A DNA stretch of 64,000 nt from Dactylorhiza incarnata. Lineage: Eukaryota; Streptophyta; Magnoliopsida; Asparagales; Orchidaceae. This document shows, one piece after another, positions 20,207 through 31,424 of this stretch. The position numbers and the translations under genes were made by a program. The notes under the pieces were generated by a model. The model saw nothing but the letters and a program-made list of their open reading frames with translations, had not been told where the DNA came from and did no database searches. Numbering within the stretch: the stretch's first letter is position 1; each line of letters starts with the position of its first letter. The stretch is from assembly GCA_033032865.1 (NCBI GenBank), contig JAWHQI010000065.1:2232001-2296000 (forward strand). Direction: 5' to 3'.

Positions 20207-22209
20207 TGTCACAACCCGTCTAATAATAAATATCAGAGTGCACTACGGGCGGGTCGTGATGCCACAGACATGGGAAAAGAATCTCCATGTCTGTTTAGGC
20301 GAAAGCTGAATTAGTATTATTAGATTTAATAATAAATAAGTTGAAAAAAATACATTATCATCATGCGAAAGCTTTAAAATAAGGCTGTGAAAAGTTAAAG
20401 TGCACATGTATTTTATTAAAACCCATGATGCAAAATGCGAGTACAAATTTCATGCAACAAAAATCCCAAGGGAGATGAGCGTGCACAAATATCAAATTCC
20501 AATACATACTTTATTTAGCCTAGCAGTTGTCCGTGATACATGGGCAAATGACTGATCATAACTATTACATAATAAGCCGAAACCGACAGTAAAGGAAAAA
20601 CAATATAAAACCTGACACAGCAACAAAAGATAAACCTCCAGAAATAGGAGCCTGACGCAGATCGGGCTCAGGTAGTAAGCGGCGCAGCCACTGACGCTAA
20701 GTCAAATTTCAAAACAAGAAGGAAAAAGCCTCAGTACAAAGAAACAAAGTGAGCAAGGTAAAACATAATATAAGCAGGAGAATCAGAAATATACGTGTGT
20801 TGATTTTCATAAAACAAATCTAGTAAAATAGGAATGTAAACGAGTCAACAGAAACTCCTAGAATTATTAGTCCACTTCAGAGTGTAGCAGGTGTTCATTC
20901 ATGTAAGGACATAAGCTGTAACAAATGAAAGGTGTAGGTGTCTTTAGTTGATGCACATGATTTATGATTCAGGAGGATTCAAATTCAGAATCAAGAATTA
21001 TCAGAGATTCAGAGTTGTTGCCCGTGATCTCTAAGGGGTTTGCGAACCCGAACCCTTGAGCCAGGGAGTTCATGCTCGCTATGACCGGTCCTTTGTTCCT
21101 GTTAGAGATTCAAAAGGGAACCCAAGTCAAGGAGTTGCATCAATTAAACACCACCTTTGAAAGTTTGCTTATGTTATTAATGAATTAAATGATTCATAAT
21201 TTTAGTCATTCCTAGCGTATTGGACATGCTATTAATTTAACGAATCAGGTATTCAAGCGTAAAATTCGTAAACATAAGTTGGGGTGCATGAAATCAAGAT
21301 CAATGTTTACAAGCGAGAGGAATTTTTCTACTTGCCTTAAGTAAGGTTGGAACTGACGGCGGCGACTAAGTGACGTAAGCAAAAATAGCAATCTTAGTTG
21401 AACCTGTTCAAGGGACAAGCATTAATGATGATTGATATACGAGAATCCTACGCTAGCACAAACATTCTACGACACGAAACTTAAACAAAAGTGGTTTCAA
21501 CAAAATTACCTTCCTCAAAGGTGAGGGGAGAGAAGATTACCACGCAGAAATCGGAGATTTGGCGGCGCTTAGGTTGTGGAAACCCTAAATCGGAGAGGGC
21601 TTTGGAGAGATCCCGTCAATTAGGTCAATGAATGACACCGGAAATCACAAATACATAGAGGTTAGACAATTATAAAAAGGGCATAAATCTTGAATCACAA
21701 AATATATGCAACTTAGGGCACGAAAATTGTAAAGGACTCAAGGGAAATCTGAATAAAGGGGGGGGGGGGGGGGGAGAAAAGAGATTCTTACCCAAGGAAG
21801 TCATGTACGAGCTCAAGGAGGAGAGGGAAGGGGAGCCCTAGTTGTCTCTCTCGCAAATCCCCGGTCAAATCGAAGAGGAATAAGGGTAGAGGTGGTTGTC
21901 GACCCTTGAGTTGCTGCGGCTTAGGGATGCTGCCGGCTCCTTGGAGGAAAATGGAGGTTGCTGTCGGCCCGAGGAAGCGAGGGAGACGACCATCTTGGGG
22001 AGGAGAAGTTGTCGTCCAGAGCAGGAGGAAGAGGAGGCAAGGAGCAGGAGGCGTCGACGGGAGGAGGAGCAGGTGCAGGAGGCGGCGCTGTGTGCGGAAG
22101 ACGGGAGCGGGAGCGGCGGCTTGCCGAAATCGGGAGAGGAGGGGGCTGCGGTTAGCAAAAATAATAAATAGGTTTACTAAATTAAAATCCTTTCTTTTGA
22201 GTTGTTACA
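20207..22209 (-). repeat. 5' LTR of the Tekay-type element
   Basis: 2003 bp, TG...CA. It contains a run of about 18 G at 21,757-21,775 where the partner LTR has a short GGGGG, showing local slippage. It lacks the RTE insertion and so provides the empty site. Arg-rich frames near 21.9-22.2 kb are again from GC-rich simple sequence. Confidence 0.9.
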
Positions 22210-22214
22210 CCTGA

Positions 22215-22429
22215 CAGGACATTAGTTCTCAAGAAGATAAATGTATTATTACTCAATGATAAGGAGCCCTCTCCCATATATAAGAGAGATACATACGAGG
22301 TAGGAAGCAAAAAATACGTAAACCTGTAAATGCGTAACATTAAATGTAAAACATTCTAACATCTTACAATGACTGAGTGATCTGCATGACTACGATGAAA
22401 ATCAATGATACAAATGACTTGACTAAACT
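22215..22429 (-). repeat. Possible copia LTR fragment
   Basis: On the minus strand a TGTTAGAATGTTTTACA start at about 22,355 is followed by a CTTATATATGGGAGAGGG TATA-like block and CTTATCATTGAG, the style of a short copia LTR. It ends at or near the Tekay insertion point. Only one copy is seen and its outer edge is uncertain. Confidence 0.4.
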
Positions 22430-22673
22430 TGTTAATTAAAGCGCGAGGACCCTGCATAAAGTTATAGATTGTTTTCTTAAATTTACAAACCTGAGATTCT
22501 CCCTGAGTTAAATAGTGGTGATTGCTCTATAAATTGTTTCTTCAAGGTCTCCATTCAATAATGCATTTTTAATGTCGAGCTAATACATGAGACAATCATT
22601 ATTAATAGCTACGGAGAGCAAGACATGAATGGAACTAATACGTTCCACTAGAGATACAATCAGGGGAGAACTC
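22430..22673 (-). pseudogene. Second Ty1/copia reverse transcriptase remnant (copia element B)
   Basis: Minus-strand blocks FSPLIVS, VERISSIHVLLSVA and LDIKNALLNGDLEE match the copia RT around the first catalytic Asp (usual wording LDVKNAFLHGDLEE). It overlaps the RT region also present at 10,133-10,545, so it is from a different element. Stops interrupt it. Confidence 0.75.
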
Positions 22674-22972
22674 GGTTATGTGCTTTTCTTGGTGGGTTGC
22701 TGAATTTTAATGGAGGCGGGAATACAAGGGGGCAAGCCCTAGAATGAATGTAGCGTAGAGAAGACGAAACCCTAAGAGAGTTTGTAGGAAGGAGAGAAGA
22801 GCTTGGGAGCTTGAGGGAACATTGATTTCATTCATTGATTGATTCCTGCCAAATACGATGACTCTAATAACGATGAATACGACTCGACTCATACAATAAA
22901 AGGCTCGATACAACTCAAATTAATATAAATAAACTCCTAATACTAGATAAACAATAGAGGGGATCCGTAACA
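22674..22972 (-). repeat. Left LTR of the TRIM-like element
   Basis: 299 bp, about 100 bp shorter than its partner because two internal blocks, including a TATATAAGA promoter-like block, are missing. It preserves the empty site for the hAT (AAACTCCTAATACTAGATAA). Confidence 0.7.
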
Positions 22973-23440
22973 TTCCATCCGTCCTCAAAATCAAGCTTGC
23001 CCTCAAGCTTGAGCTCCACCCGGATAATCGCACCTCCGGCTCCTTGATTTCGCGCCAAAACAGTGTTTGGTAGCGCGTCGCGGCGTCGCGGCGGCGACGA
23101 GTAGCTGCGGTACCACTGGGAAAACAGGTGGCAGAAGGAATGGATCTGGGGGAGCCAGCGAAGTGGCAGCGAGCAACGACAACAAGGAGGCGCGGGAACA
23201 ACGACAGTGATGATGATGGAGGATGGATGCGTGCCGGCCTGGAAGGGGGCGACGAGGCTGAGGAAGTGGTCGTCGGATGTTCTCTGTGCATGAAGAAGAA
23301 GAGCCTGCAGAATGACATCGATGAAGGCGAGGCGTTGTGGTTTGCTGCGGCCGATGAAGAGGCGCAACGTTGATAATGGAGCGACTGTTGGATGTCGAGG
23401 GCTTTGCGGCGTCGAGGAATAGAGGCGCAATCAGGACAGG
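22973..23440. other. Interior of the TRIM-like element, left part
   Basis: GC-rich DNA with no recognisable domain. A minus-strand frame (23,003-23,635) crosses into the Tat LTR and so cannot be a real gene. Confidence 0.6.
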
Positions 23441-23445
23441 TGCGG

Positions 23446-23945
23446 TGTTTGCCCGGAAATCCGCAATCTCTCTTCTCCAGTCAGAATAGACCTTTCCAGC
23501 GGTCTCAGTTTTGGGAGACCGCCCAGATCGCCAGCCTATGCTCTGGTTTTCTCGTCTAAGGCTCGAGCGGTCAGGCTCTGTCGAGACCGCCAGACCGGGC
23601 GGTCTGGTCTTTTTCTTTCTTTTTATTATTAGCACCCCTTACCACTGCCCCGACTCTCCTGTATCTCGGGCAGCCTGTAATTTTTGGATTTGCCCATTTG
23701 TGCAGCCTCTGTGTCTATAAATAGAGGTGTATGGGTACCTGGAAAGGGACTTTTGTCACTTTTCTACCTCTTCCTCTGGCATGTTCTGGACTTCCATCCT
23801 GTAACCTCTCTTGAGATTAACCGAAACAGTTTTTCCTGTCAGAGGTCTCTCCTCTGGCATCTTCTGTCTCGAGTAACCTGCACTTCACAGTTTTTCCCTA
23901 TCCTTTTCTAGTGTGAGTTTTGGAGGTACAATTTTTGTACCAACA
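23446..23945 (+). repeat. 5' LTR of the Tat element
   Basis: 500 bp. TATA box CTATAAATAGAGG at 23,715-23,727. The upstream part carries three GCGGTCT/AGACCGC words in inverted pairs. It lacks 47 bp present in the 3' LTR, a deletion between two TTTTG repeats. Confidence 0.92.
23716..23723 (+). promoter_or_regulatory. LTR TATA box of the Tat element
   Basis: TATAAATA, conserved in the same context in the 3' LTR (36,019-36,026). Transcription would start about 30 bases downstream. Confidence 0.7.
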
Positions 23946-24093
23946 GAACGAACACGCGATCTTCAGATTTGAAGTGTCCAGGTGAAATCAGTAGACTTTT
24001 GAGATATCAGTCTGTGATGGTCTGACCGGTCAGTTCGTCGGCGATCTCCCTTCTTCAGCGAGTGCGACCTCTCTAGAAGCTCTTGAGCTTCGA

Positions 24094-25401
24094 ATGGAGC
24101 TCCACCTCGCTCAAGCCCACCGGGAGGCCGCTCAAGCCCGCCAGGAGACCGCTCGACAGATTGAGTCAATGAATTAATTGCTGTCCGAGCTCTCCAAGAG
24201 ATTGTTACCTTAAGCCGATCAGGTCGCGACCTCTGATCGGTTGGCCGCCGGTCAGCCTCTAGACCACGCGACCCCTCAGCCCGCTGCTCCCTTGCGGTCT
24301 TAAGGTGAGGAGTTTGCCGCCCGTCAGGCTTTTTTCAGGGGAGCAGCCCAAGGATCTCCAGCTCGAGCCCTAAATTTCCAGGAGGATTATGTTTATCCTC
24401 CAGCTCCCGCTGCTGCCCCTCTTGTTCCTTTAGGTGTTTATGAGGCAGAAGAGTCCTCTCCTTTTTCTGACAGGATCCGTTGGGAGCCAAGTCCCCATGG
24501 CTTTAGAGAGCCAAGGATGCTTATGTTTACTGGGGATAGTGATCCCAGTTCCCATCTCCAAGCCTTTGAATCCGCAGTCGCTCTGAGAACTCTCTCAGAT
24601 GCGATGAGGTGCAAGTTGTTGATCACCTCTCTTAATGGGCAGGCAAGGGAGTGGTTTTATAATTTACCTCCCCAGTCCATCTCTTGCTTCACAGTTCTGA
24701 AGCAGGAGCTTCTTCATAAGTTCGCTACCTCAAAGAAGAGGAAGAGTGGTCCTGCGGCCCTCTTCAAGATCAAGCAAAATGAAAACGAGACTACAGCCCG
24801 CTTCATCGACCGTTTTCAAAGAGAGATTCTGGGAATAAGGGATGTTGATCCCTCGTTATATCTGGTTGCCTTGATAAATGGTTTGCAGGAGAGACCTCTC
24901 AAGTTTGAGGTCACAACCGGAGAGCCGAGCTCTTATCAGGAACTAACCAGCATCGCGAATAGGTTCATAAAAGGGGAAGTAAACAACCCCGTCTATGTTT
25001 CCAATTTAACTTGCAAGGCAGTTCAGAAAGGCTTCGTAGGTTTTCCTCTAGCCCGTCCATCGTCAAAGCCGCCGCGTCAAGAATTCCAACCTCCAGCTCA
25101 GAGAGGAAGGAATTTCCGTCACCATCGTCCTTACCAGGGGCATAAGCAGTTTCAACCCCATGTGCCCTTATTAGCAGCTCCAGTCACCCTAGCTCCCCAG
25201 CAAGTTCCAATTCATCAAATTCACTTTGTTCATCCTCCTCCCCCGCTCCCTCAACATTCTTTTAATGATTCTCAAAAATCATTTACCGAGCTCAATGTCC
25301 CGATGAGTGAGGTAATTCAGATCCTCCAGAAGCAGCCTTTTTACAAAAGGCCAGCCCCTATGCTGTCTGATCCGAGATTCAGAAACCCTTCTCTATTGTG
25401 A
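24094..25401 (+). pseudogene. Gag of the Tat element
   Basis: From an ATG at 24,094 the frame encodes a helical, Ala/Gln-rich N-terminus broken by three in-frame stops. It becomes continuous from 24,517, with the gag core MFTGDSDPSSHLQAFES, then LLITSLNGQAREWFYNLP, LLHKFATSKKRK and ARFIDRFQREI, the retrotransposon gag layout of Tat/Athila-type elements. A Pro/Gln-rich segment follows. A one-base loss near 25,395 shifts the frame just before a CEHHKEKGHLTENC zinc-finger-like motif (about 25,398-25,440), which continues in the next frame. Confidence 0.85.
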
Positions 25402-26014
25402 GCATCATAAAGAGAAAGGTCATCTGACAGAGAATTGCAGAGTTTTCCGAATATTGGTGGAGAAACTTGTGAAGGAAGGGAAGCTGCAGGGGATGCTGCA
25501 AAAAGCTGATCCTTCTAAAGCCTCCACCGCCAAGAACAAAGAAGTGGTAGAGGTCCACTGGGAGTGTGAAAAGGTCGATGACGTTGGCCACCTTGGCAAT
25601 GTCGGTTACCCTAGTGAGTGTGTGGATGCAAACAATGAAGGAACGTTGGGTAACCTTTTTTGCATCCATGGGGGAGCAGGGCTCGAGTCTTCAAAGAAGG
25701 CTAGCTTGGCCAGGGTTTTTAGATCAGAAGTTGTCATTACCTCCTCTTCCGCCCCGATCCGAGGAACGGTTACTTTCGGGCAAGAATATCTTTCTCCTAC
25801 CGCTAATCCTTTCAACGACGCAGTCGTTATAAAGGCGTTCATTGAAAATTATACGGTGGAAAATATTTTGATTGATACCGGGAGCTCAGTGAATCTTCTC
25901 TTCAAACCAGCTTTCGAGGCCCTGAAGACCGGAAAGACTCTTCTTTCCACCGAAGGGCCGCTCTATGGTTTCTCTAGAGAGAAGAAGTGGAAGGAAACGT
26001 CACTCTCTCAGTGA
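25402..26014 (+). pseudogene. Protease region of the Tat element
   Basis: The frame 25,454-26,014 includes a VTFGQEYL block and then the retropepsin active site ILIDTGSSVNLLF (about 25,867-25,905). A frameshift near 25,980 ends it; the following frame picks up with NVTLSVTLGG and SYNAIFGRPILN, the second protease block. Confidence 0.85.
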
Positions 26015-27434
26015 CGCTTGGAGGCATTACAGAGCTAGTCAAATTCATAGTCGTTGAAGCTCCGAGTAGCTACAATGCAATTTTTGGGAGGCCGATTTTG
26101 AATGAGTATCAAGCGATGGTTTTCACTTACCACCTCGCAGTGAAGTTTGCCTTGAATGGCAAACAATACCGGATCATGAGCGATCCGAGGAAAGCTCGGG
26201 AATGCTATGTAAAGTCAATTAATATGATTGAATCTTTCTCCCTTCAGGTAGCTGAAACCTCTTCTGTCCTTCAAATCTCCAATCCTGATGATGCTATGGA
26301 AGAGGCCGCGAAAGAAGAGGCAAGAGATGGAGTTCGCTTGGAATCCGCCCAAGCAACTCAAGCTGTGCCCGTCAGCAATGAAGATGAGAGTAGAGCACTC
26401 TCAATCAATGCGGATTTGCCTGAAGCTGAGAAGGATCAACTCATCTCCTGCCTCCTGCAGAATCTGGATATATTCGCTTGGTCAGCGTATGATATGCCAG
26501 GAGTTGATCCGGACGTCGCTTGCCACCATCTCAATATTGATCCAGATTTTACCCCGGTCAAGCAGAAGAAAAGAGCGGTTGCAATGACCCTAGCTCAACC
26601 AATCCGGGAGGAGGTGGAAATGCTTCTCAAGGCTAATTTTGTTAAGGAAAATCAATACCCCGAGTGGGTATCGAATGTTGTAATGGTAAAAAAAACTGGT
26701 GGAAGTGGCGAATGTGTGTGGACTTTACCAAACTTAATAAAGCTTGCCCTAAATATTGCTACCACTTGTCTCGGATAGATTCTTTAGTTGATTCTGCGGT
26801 AGGGTACTCTTGCATGAGTTTTTTAGATGCATTCTCTGGTTATCACCAAATAAGAATGCCTAAGCCCGATATCCCTCACACCTCATTCATTACGAATGAT
26901 GGATGTTTCTGCTATCTCGTAATGTCTTTCGGGCTAAAGAATGCTGGTGCTACTTATCAAAAAATGATGGACACCGTTTTTAAAACTAAAAAAGGAAGAA
27001 ATTTAGAAGTTTATGTTGATGATCTTTTAATAAAAAACAAGTTTTTCTCAGCTCATCTTAACGACTTGAATGAAACATTTGCAACTCTCCGAACCTTCAA
27101 TATGAGGTTGAACCCTTTGAAATGCGTTTTTGGAGCTAGCAAAGGAAAGTTCCTCGGCCATCTCCTTACTCCGGAGGGGTTAGAGCCAAATCCCGACAAG
27201 GTGAAGGCTATCCTAGAGATGTCACCTCCCAAGACCCCTAAGGAAGTTCAGCAGCTGGGTGGGAGGATGGCAGGCTTGAGCCGTTTCATCTCCCGCTCAG
27301 GGGATAAGAGTGCTTCATTCTTTAAAACTCTCAGTGGAGGAGGTAAGTTTGAATGGACAAAGGAGTGTGATGATGCATTTGATCTGCTCAAAAAGAAGTT
27401 AACGTCTACCCCTCTACTCCAAAGCCCGAGATAA
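26015..27434 (+). pseudogene. Reverse transcriptase of the Tat element
   Basis: The upstream linker has the DPDFTPVKQKKR block that precedes RT in this group, then VKENQYPEWVSN. A frameshift at about 26,690 leads to MCVDFTKLNKACPK, SFLDAFSGYHQI, FGLKNAGATYQ and the catalytic YVDDLLIKN. It ends with KFLGHLLTPEGLEPNPDK and a thumb/connection region. The in-frame TAA at 27,432-27,434 sits where related elements have a codon for Glu. Confidence 0.9.
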
Positions 27435-27758
27435 GGAGAAGATCTCTTTGTGTATCTTAGAGTCGGTTCTGATGCTATCAGCTCTGTGCTGGTAAGAGAA
27501 GAAAAGAAGAAGCAATATCCAGTTTATTACGTGAGTAAAGTCTTGAAGGATGCGGAAGCTCGGTATCCGATCCTTGAAAAGTTAGCTTTAATGCTTGTGG
27601 TCTCAGCGCGAAGGCTAAGACCATATTTCCAAGCTCATTCTATTCAGGTTGTTACTGATCTTCCATTAAAGAGCGTATTGGAAAAACCGGAACACTCAGG
27701 TAGATTGACAAAGTGAGCGATAGAGCTTAGCGAGTTCGATATCTCCTATATTCCTAGA
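27435..27758 (+). pseudogene. Ty3-type RNase H of the Tat element
   Basis: The frame after the TAA continues without shift: LFVYLRVGSDAISSVLVRE, then YYVSKVLKDAEARYPILEKL, then VVTDLPLKSVL. An in-frame TGA near 27,714-27,716 falls where the family has Trp (TGG to TGA). Confidence 0.88.
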
Positions 27759-28440
27759 GTGGCGATCAAAGCTCAAGTGTTAGCAGATTTTATGATCGAA
27801 ACAAAGGAAGTTAGCTCAGAAAAAGAGGTTGGAAAACCTTTGGCATTGACAATCTATGTAGATGGAACTTCCGGGAGAAATTCTTCAGGAGCCGGAGTTG
27901 TGTTAATTAATCCCAATGGGGTTATATTGAATCAAGCTCTCAAGTTCTATTTTCCAACAATGAACAATCAGGCGGAGTATGAAGCCTTGCTCGTCGGCCT
28001 TAGATTTGCAAGAGAGCTAGGGATCGATGATGTTCAAGTTAAAACTGATTCTCTGGTGATGTCATCTCAAGTAAACGGAACCTATGAAACTAGAGATTCT
28101 ATTTTAAAGCAATATCAAATGTTGGTGAAGATTAAGATAGGGAAGTTCAAAAGCTTCGCTATTCAGCACATTCCAAGGGAAGAGAACGCAGAAGCTGACG
28201 AGTTGGCCAAATTCGGTCTCCTTTCAGGAAGAACTACTTCAGAATTATTTCATCCAGCTGTTGAAGAAGGAGACATCATGCTGATTGATCAACGACCATC
28301 CTGGATGGATCCCCTTGCTCTCTATCTCTCAAGTGGAGAATTCCATCCGGCAGTAAAAGATAAGAAGCGATCTAAGTTAAAAGCAGTTTATTATTATCTT
28401 GTTGCAGGAATTCTCTACAGGAAACTTTTCTCTCGCCTTT
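27759..28440 (+). pseudogene. Second, archaeal-type RNase H of the Tat element
   Basis: Residues: LTIYVDGTSGRNSSGAGVVL, then NNQAEYEALLVGLRFA, then VQVKTDSLVMSSQVNG, then IPREENAEADELAKFG. The D-E-D(-D) catalytic set of RNase HI is visible (YVDG, AEYEAL, TDS, ADEL). This extra domain defines the Tat lineage. The frame is open through to 28,532 but leaves the family wording at about 28,440, where the integrase frame begins. Confidence 0.9.
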
Positions 28441-29542
28441 GGCAAGATGTGTCTCTGAAGAGGAAGTTCCAATTGTTCTTCGAGAGGTGCATTCGGGAGA
28501 GTGCGGCAGTCACTCTGGAGCTAGAACCTTAGAAAAAAGGATTCTAAGACAAAGTTATTTTTGGCCCCAAATGAGGAAAGATGCAGAGAAATTCGCAAAA
28601 AAATATGTTCAATGCCAAAAGTTCGTTCCTCTTCTGCATCAACCAGCTCAACAACTGAAGTCAATAACAACTTCATGGCCATTTGCTGTTTGGGGAATGG
28701 ATTTGATTGGACCTTTTCCCTTGGCTAGTGGTCAACGCAAGTTTATTCTAGTGATGATCGATTATTTCAATAAATGGATCGAGGCAAAGGCGTTGGCTAA
28801 AACTACCACTCAAGTTGTGAGGAATTTTATCTGGGGAGAGATAGTATGTAGACATGGAATTCCAATTGCAATCATCACAGATAATGGTCCACAATTCAAT
28901 AACTCAAGCCTTATAACTTTCTGTGATCAAATAGGCACTGAATTACGATTTGCTTCTGTGCATCATCCTCGAAGTAATGGTCAGGTAGAAGCCACAAATA
29001 AACTCATAGTCAACCTTTTGAAGAAGAAAGTTGAGAATCTCAGAGGCAATTGGGCAGAGCAATTACCTTCAGTGTTATGGGCTCTAAGGACGACTCCATC
29101 CTCAGCTACCGGAGAAACTCCCTTCAAATTATCTCATGGCTCGGAAGCTCTCATTCCCGTTGAGTTTGAAGTTAAGAGTCCAAGGGTATTATTTTCTCAA
29201 CAACATCAAGATAGGTGGATGGAAGGGAATGATGAAGAGTTAAGATGCAACCTTGATCTCATTGAAGAATTAAGGGATACATCAACCATCAGGCAAGAAG
29301 AAGTAAAAAGGAGAATGACTAAATATTTTGACAAAAATGTTCGAGTTAAAGAGTTTGTTGTTGGTGATCTCGTCCTCAAAAATGTCGACGCAGCAGCAAG
29401 ATCTGGCTCGGTTGGAAAGCTTAATCCAAATTGGACAGGGTCAGAAGCGCTCAAGAATGGAGCTTATCGTCTCCAAACTTATGAAGGGGAAGATCTATCT
29501 CACACTTGGAGTGGAGATGATCTCAAGCGGTTCTTTTCCTAA
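28439..29542 (+). pseudogene. Integrase of the Tat element
   Basis: A long open frame. The N-terminal zinc region is EVHSGECGSHSG...SYFWPQM...YVQCQKF, in which the first Cys of the C-x2-C pair is replaced by Tyr. The DDE core follows: VWGMDLIGPFPL (Asp), IITDNGPQFNN (Asp), HPRSNGQVEATNK (Glu). A C-terminal region (FVVGDLVLKNVDA, LNPNWTGSEAL, LSHTWSGDDLKRF) ends in a stop at 29,540. It lacks a chromodomain, as expected of Tat. It is read out of frame relative to the RNase H, so the polyprotein is split here. Confidence 0.88.
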
Positions 29543-29889
29543 AAACTTGTATTCTTTCCCGTCTTTTTCTTTCCTTCATTTTTGCAAGTATTATGATGAT
29601 GTGGTTGTAACCTCTTGCATTATGTATATCGGAAAGAAAGCATCAAAGATATGTTGGCTAACTTTCAAAAGCTAAAGACCCTACCAAATGAGATATCGAC
29701 GGATCCTACTTGCTGCCCCCTCGACTTGAAGCTTGAGATGTAAATCTACCATGACCACAAGTAGTGGGGAGATTTCGCATTTGTATAGTAGTAGCTCGCT
29801 AAGCTCGTGCAGAGGAACTTTAGGATGCCGGGTCCTTGCTAACATCTGACACACCTCTGCATCAAGGGAGGTCCGGGTGAATGTTCAGC

Positions 29890-30440
29890 TATGTTATGCA
29901 TTTCAGGACATCGTTACAGCCTTGATGATCTTTCAGGGAAAGCAATGTCGGTATGGCCTCCGCGGCATAACCACACCTGCCCTATGGATCATCATGCTCT
30001 GTAACCCTCGAATACTCATTGGTAAAGGGATAGCCAAGAGACTGTCGGTTGCATCTATGACCATTATCAGAGCCCTTGAGTGGCTAGGGTGTTACAACCT
30101 TAATGATCTCTTGAGGAAAGCAATGTCGGTATAGCCTCCGCGGCATAACCACACCTGTCCTTTTGATCATTAGAGTTATTCGCCTCTTTTCTCTCCCCCT
30201 CTGTTTGTGGTGTTACATTCGTAATGGTCTCTTGAGGAAAGCAATGCCGGTATAGCCTTTGCGCGTAACCGCACCTGCCCTTTTTATCATTTGGAATTGT
30301 TCACCTGTTCCCCCCCCCCCCCCCCTCTCTCTCTCTCTGAAAAATGTTAGAATTGTGATGATCCCTTGAGGAAAGAAATGCTGGCTTAGCTTTCAAGCAT
30401 GGCCGCACCTGCCCTTTCGATCATTACAGATTCTTTCTCT
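29890..30440 (+). repeat. Irregular tandem repeat zone downstream of integrase (Tat element)
   Basis: Four diverged copies of a ~75-bp core (GAGGAAAGCAATG...GGTATAGCC...CGCATAACC-type...CACCTGCCC...GATCATT) start near 29,915, 30,100, 30,222 and 30,352, spaced about 120-185 bp. A run of ~17 C followed by CT repeats (30,308-30,339) lies between the last two. Variable repeat zones 3' of pol are known in Tat/Ogre-type elements. Confidence 0.8.
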
Positions 30441-31424
30441 CAAAGCTTTTTTATTTTTTCTTAATTGGCGGTCTGAGGTTTGTGGAGACCGCCGGTCTTA
30501 AAATACTCGACTATTTTGGAAATGGGGCGGTCTAGAGCAATTGAGACCGCCACCTAAGTTTTTCGGAACTCTGTAAAAATCATAAGTGATCTGAAATATT
30601 ACTGTATGTTTATGGTTCTAATCTATGGAAAGACGGTCTGGAAAATTTGAGGTCGCCGCCCGATTTCCTCTAAGTTCTTGTCTTAAGAAAGCAGGATCAT
30701 GTATAACTTTTCTAATATCTGCTCATATCAATCGGTCTGATAATATGAAGACCACAGAGCTACCTTCTATAGCGACCTAAAAGCTATGAGATCGTTGATT
30801 ATCTACCGTGAAAGGGTCGTTTCTTCTAAATTTGATCCAGGGAAGGAGCGGTCTAGATTATTGAAGATCACATCTCTCATTCTTCCCAGAGGTTATTCGG
30901 AATCAGTATTTGTGGATTATAATCTTTTTATCTCTGCAGATCTTGAAAGCGGAGATCGCCATATGACAAGCGATCTAATACAATTAGTTGTGTTATAATG
31001 GAACTCACACGATTTTTCATCATCCCTCAGGTGGTTTAATAAATACGAGACCGCTATTATTGATTATCATATTCTTCTAACCATTATGCAACATTTCCTT
31101 ACATAATTGTTTATTCGAGCTCAACGAAGACCTAAAACATTGAGATCGAATGCTATTTCTATCTCGTAAAATCTAGACCGCTGAGATAAAGATTATTGTT
31201 GAGATAATTATCGATTGAGATACGTGAGACCGCAAATGATGAAAATTAGTCCGCTCGCAAAAAGAAAGTGATCGACATAAACACAGATAAATAATATAAG
31301 CATTCATCCACAGAAGAGAAAGGTATGTCAAATTTCTATTTATATTTCATAGTTTGGTTACATTGATCGACCGGTCTCAATACCGGTGACCGCATAAGAA
31401 AAATGAACAGTTACAAAGGAAAAT
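30441..31424. other. Non-coding, motif-rich spacer of the Tat element
   Basis: No gene. Dense in GCGGTCT/AGACCGC words, several in inverted pairs such as those at 30,469-30,493 and 30,527-30,560. Confidence 0.7.

Larger units (their letters stand above)
10546..22209 (-). mobile_element. Complete Tekay/Del-type chromovirus (Ty3/gypsy) with nested insertions
   Basis: Two long direct repeats (10,546-12,768 and 20,207-22,209) bound the element. Both have TG...CA termini, and the 5-bp target duplication CCTGA lies outside (10,541-10,545 and 22,210-22,214). On the minus strand the order is 5'LTR, primer site complementary to initiator tRNA-Met, gag with zinc knuckles, protease, RT, RNase H, integrase, chromodomain, polypurine tract, 3'LTR. 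The chromodomain and 2-kb LTRs point to the Tekay (Del) lineage of chromoviruses. All coding parts are broken by frameshifts or stops. A gag-only element sits between integrase and chromodomain, and a mini-RTE sits in the 3' LTR. It is inserted in copia element A. Confidence 0.92.

Noticed and set aside
23003..23635. 210-codon minus-strand frame
   Set aside because: It crosses the target duplication and enters the Tat 5' LTR, so it joins two unrelated elements.
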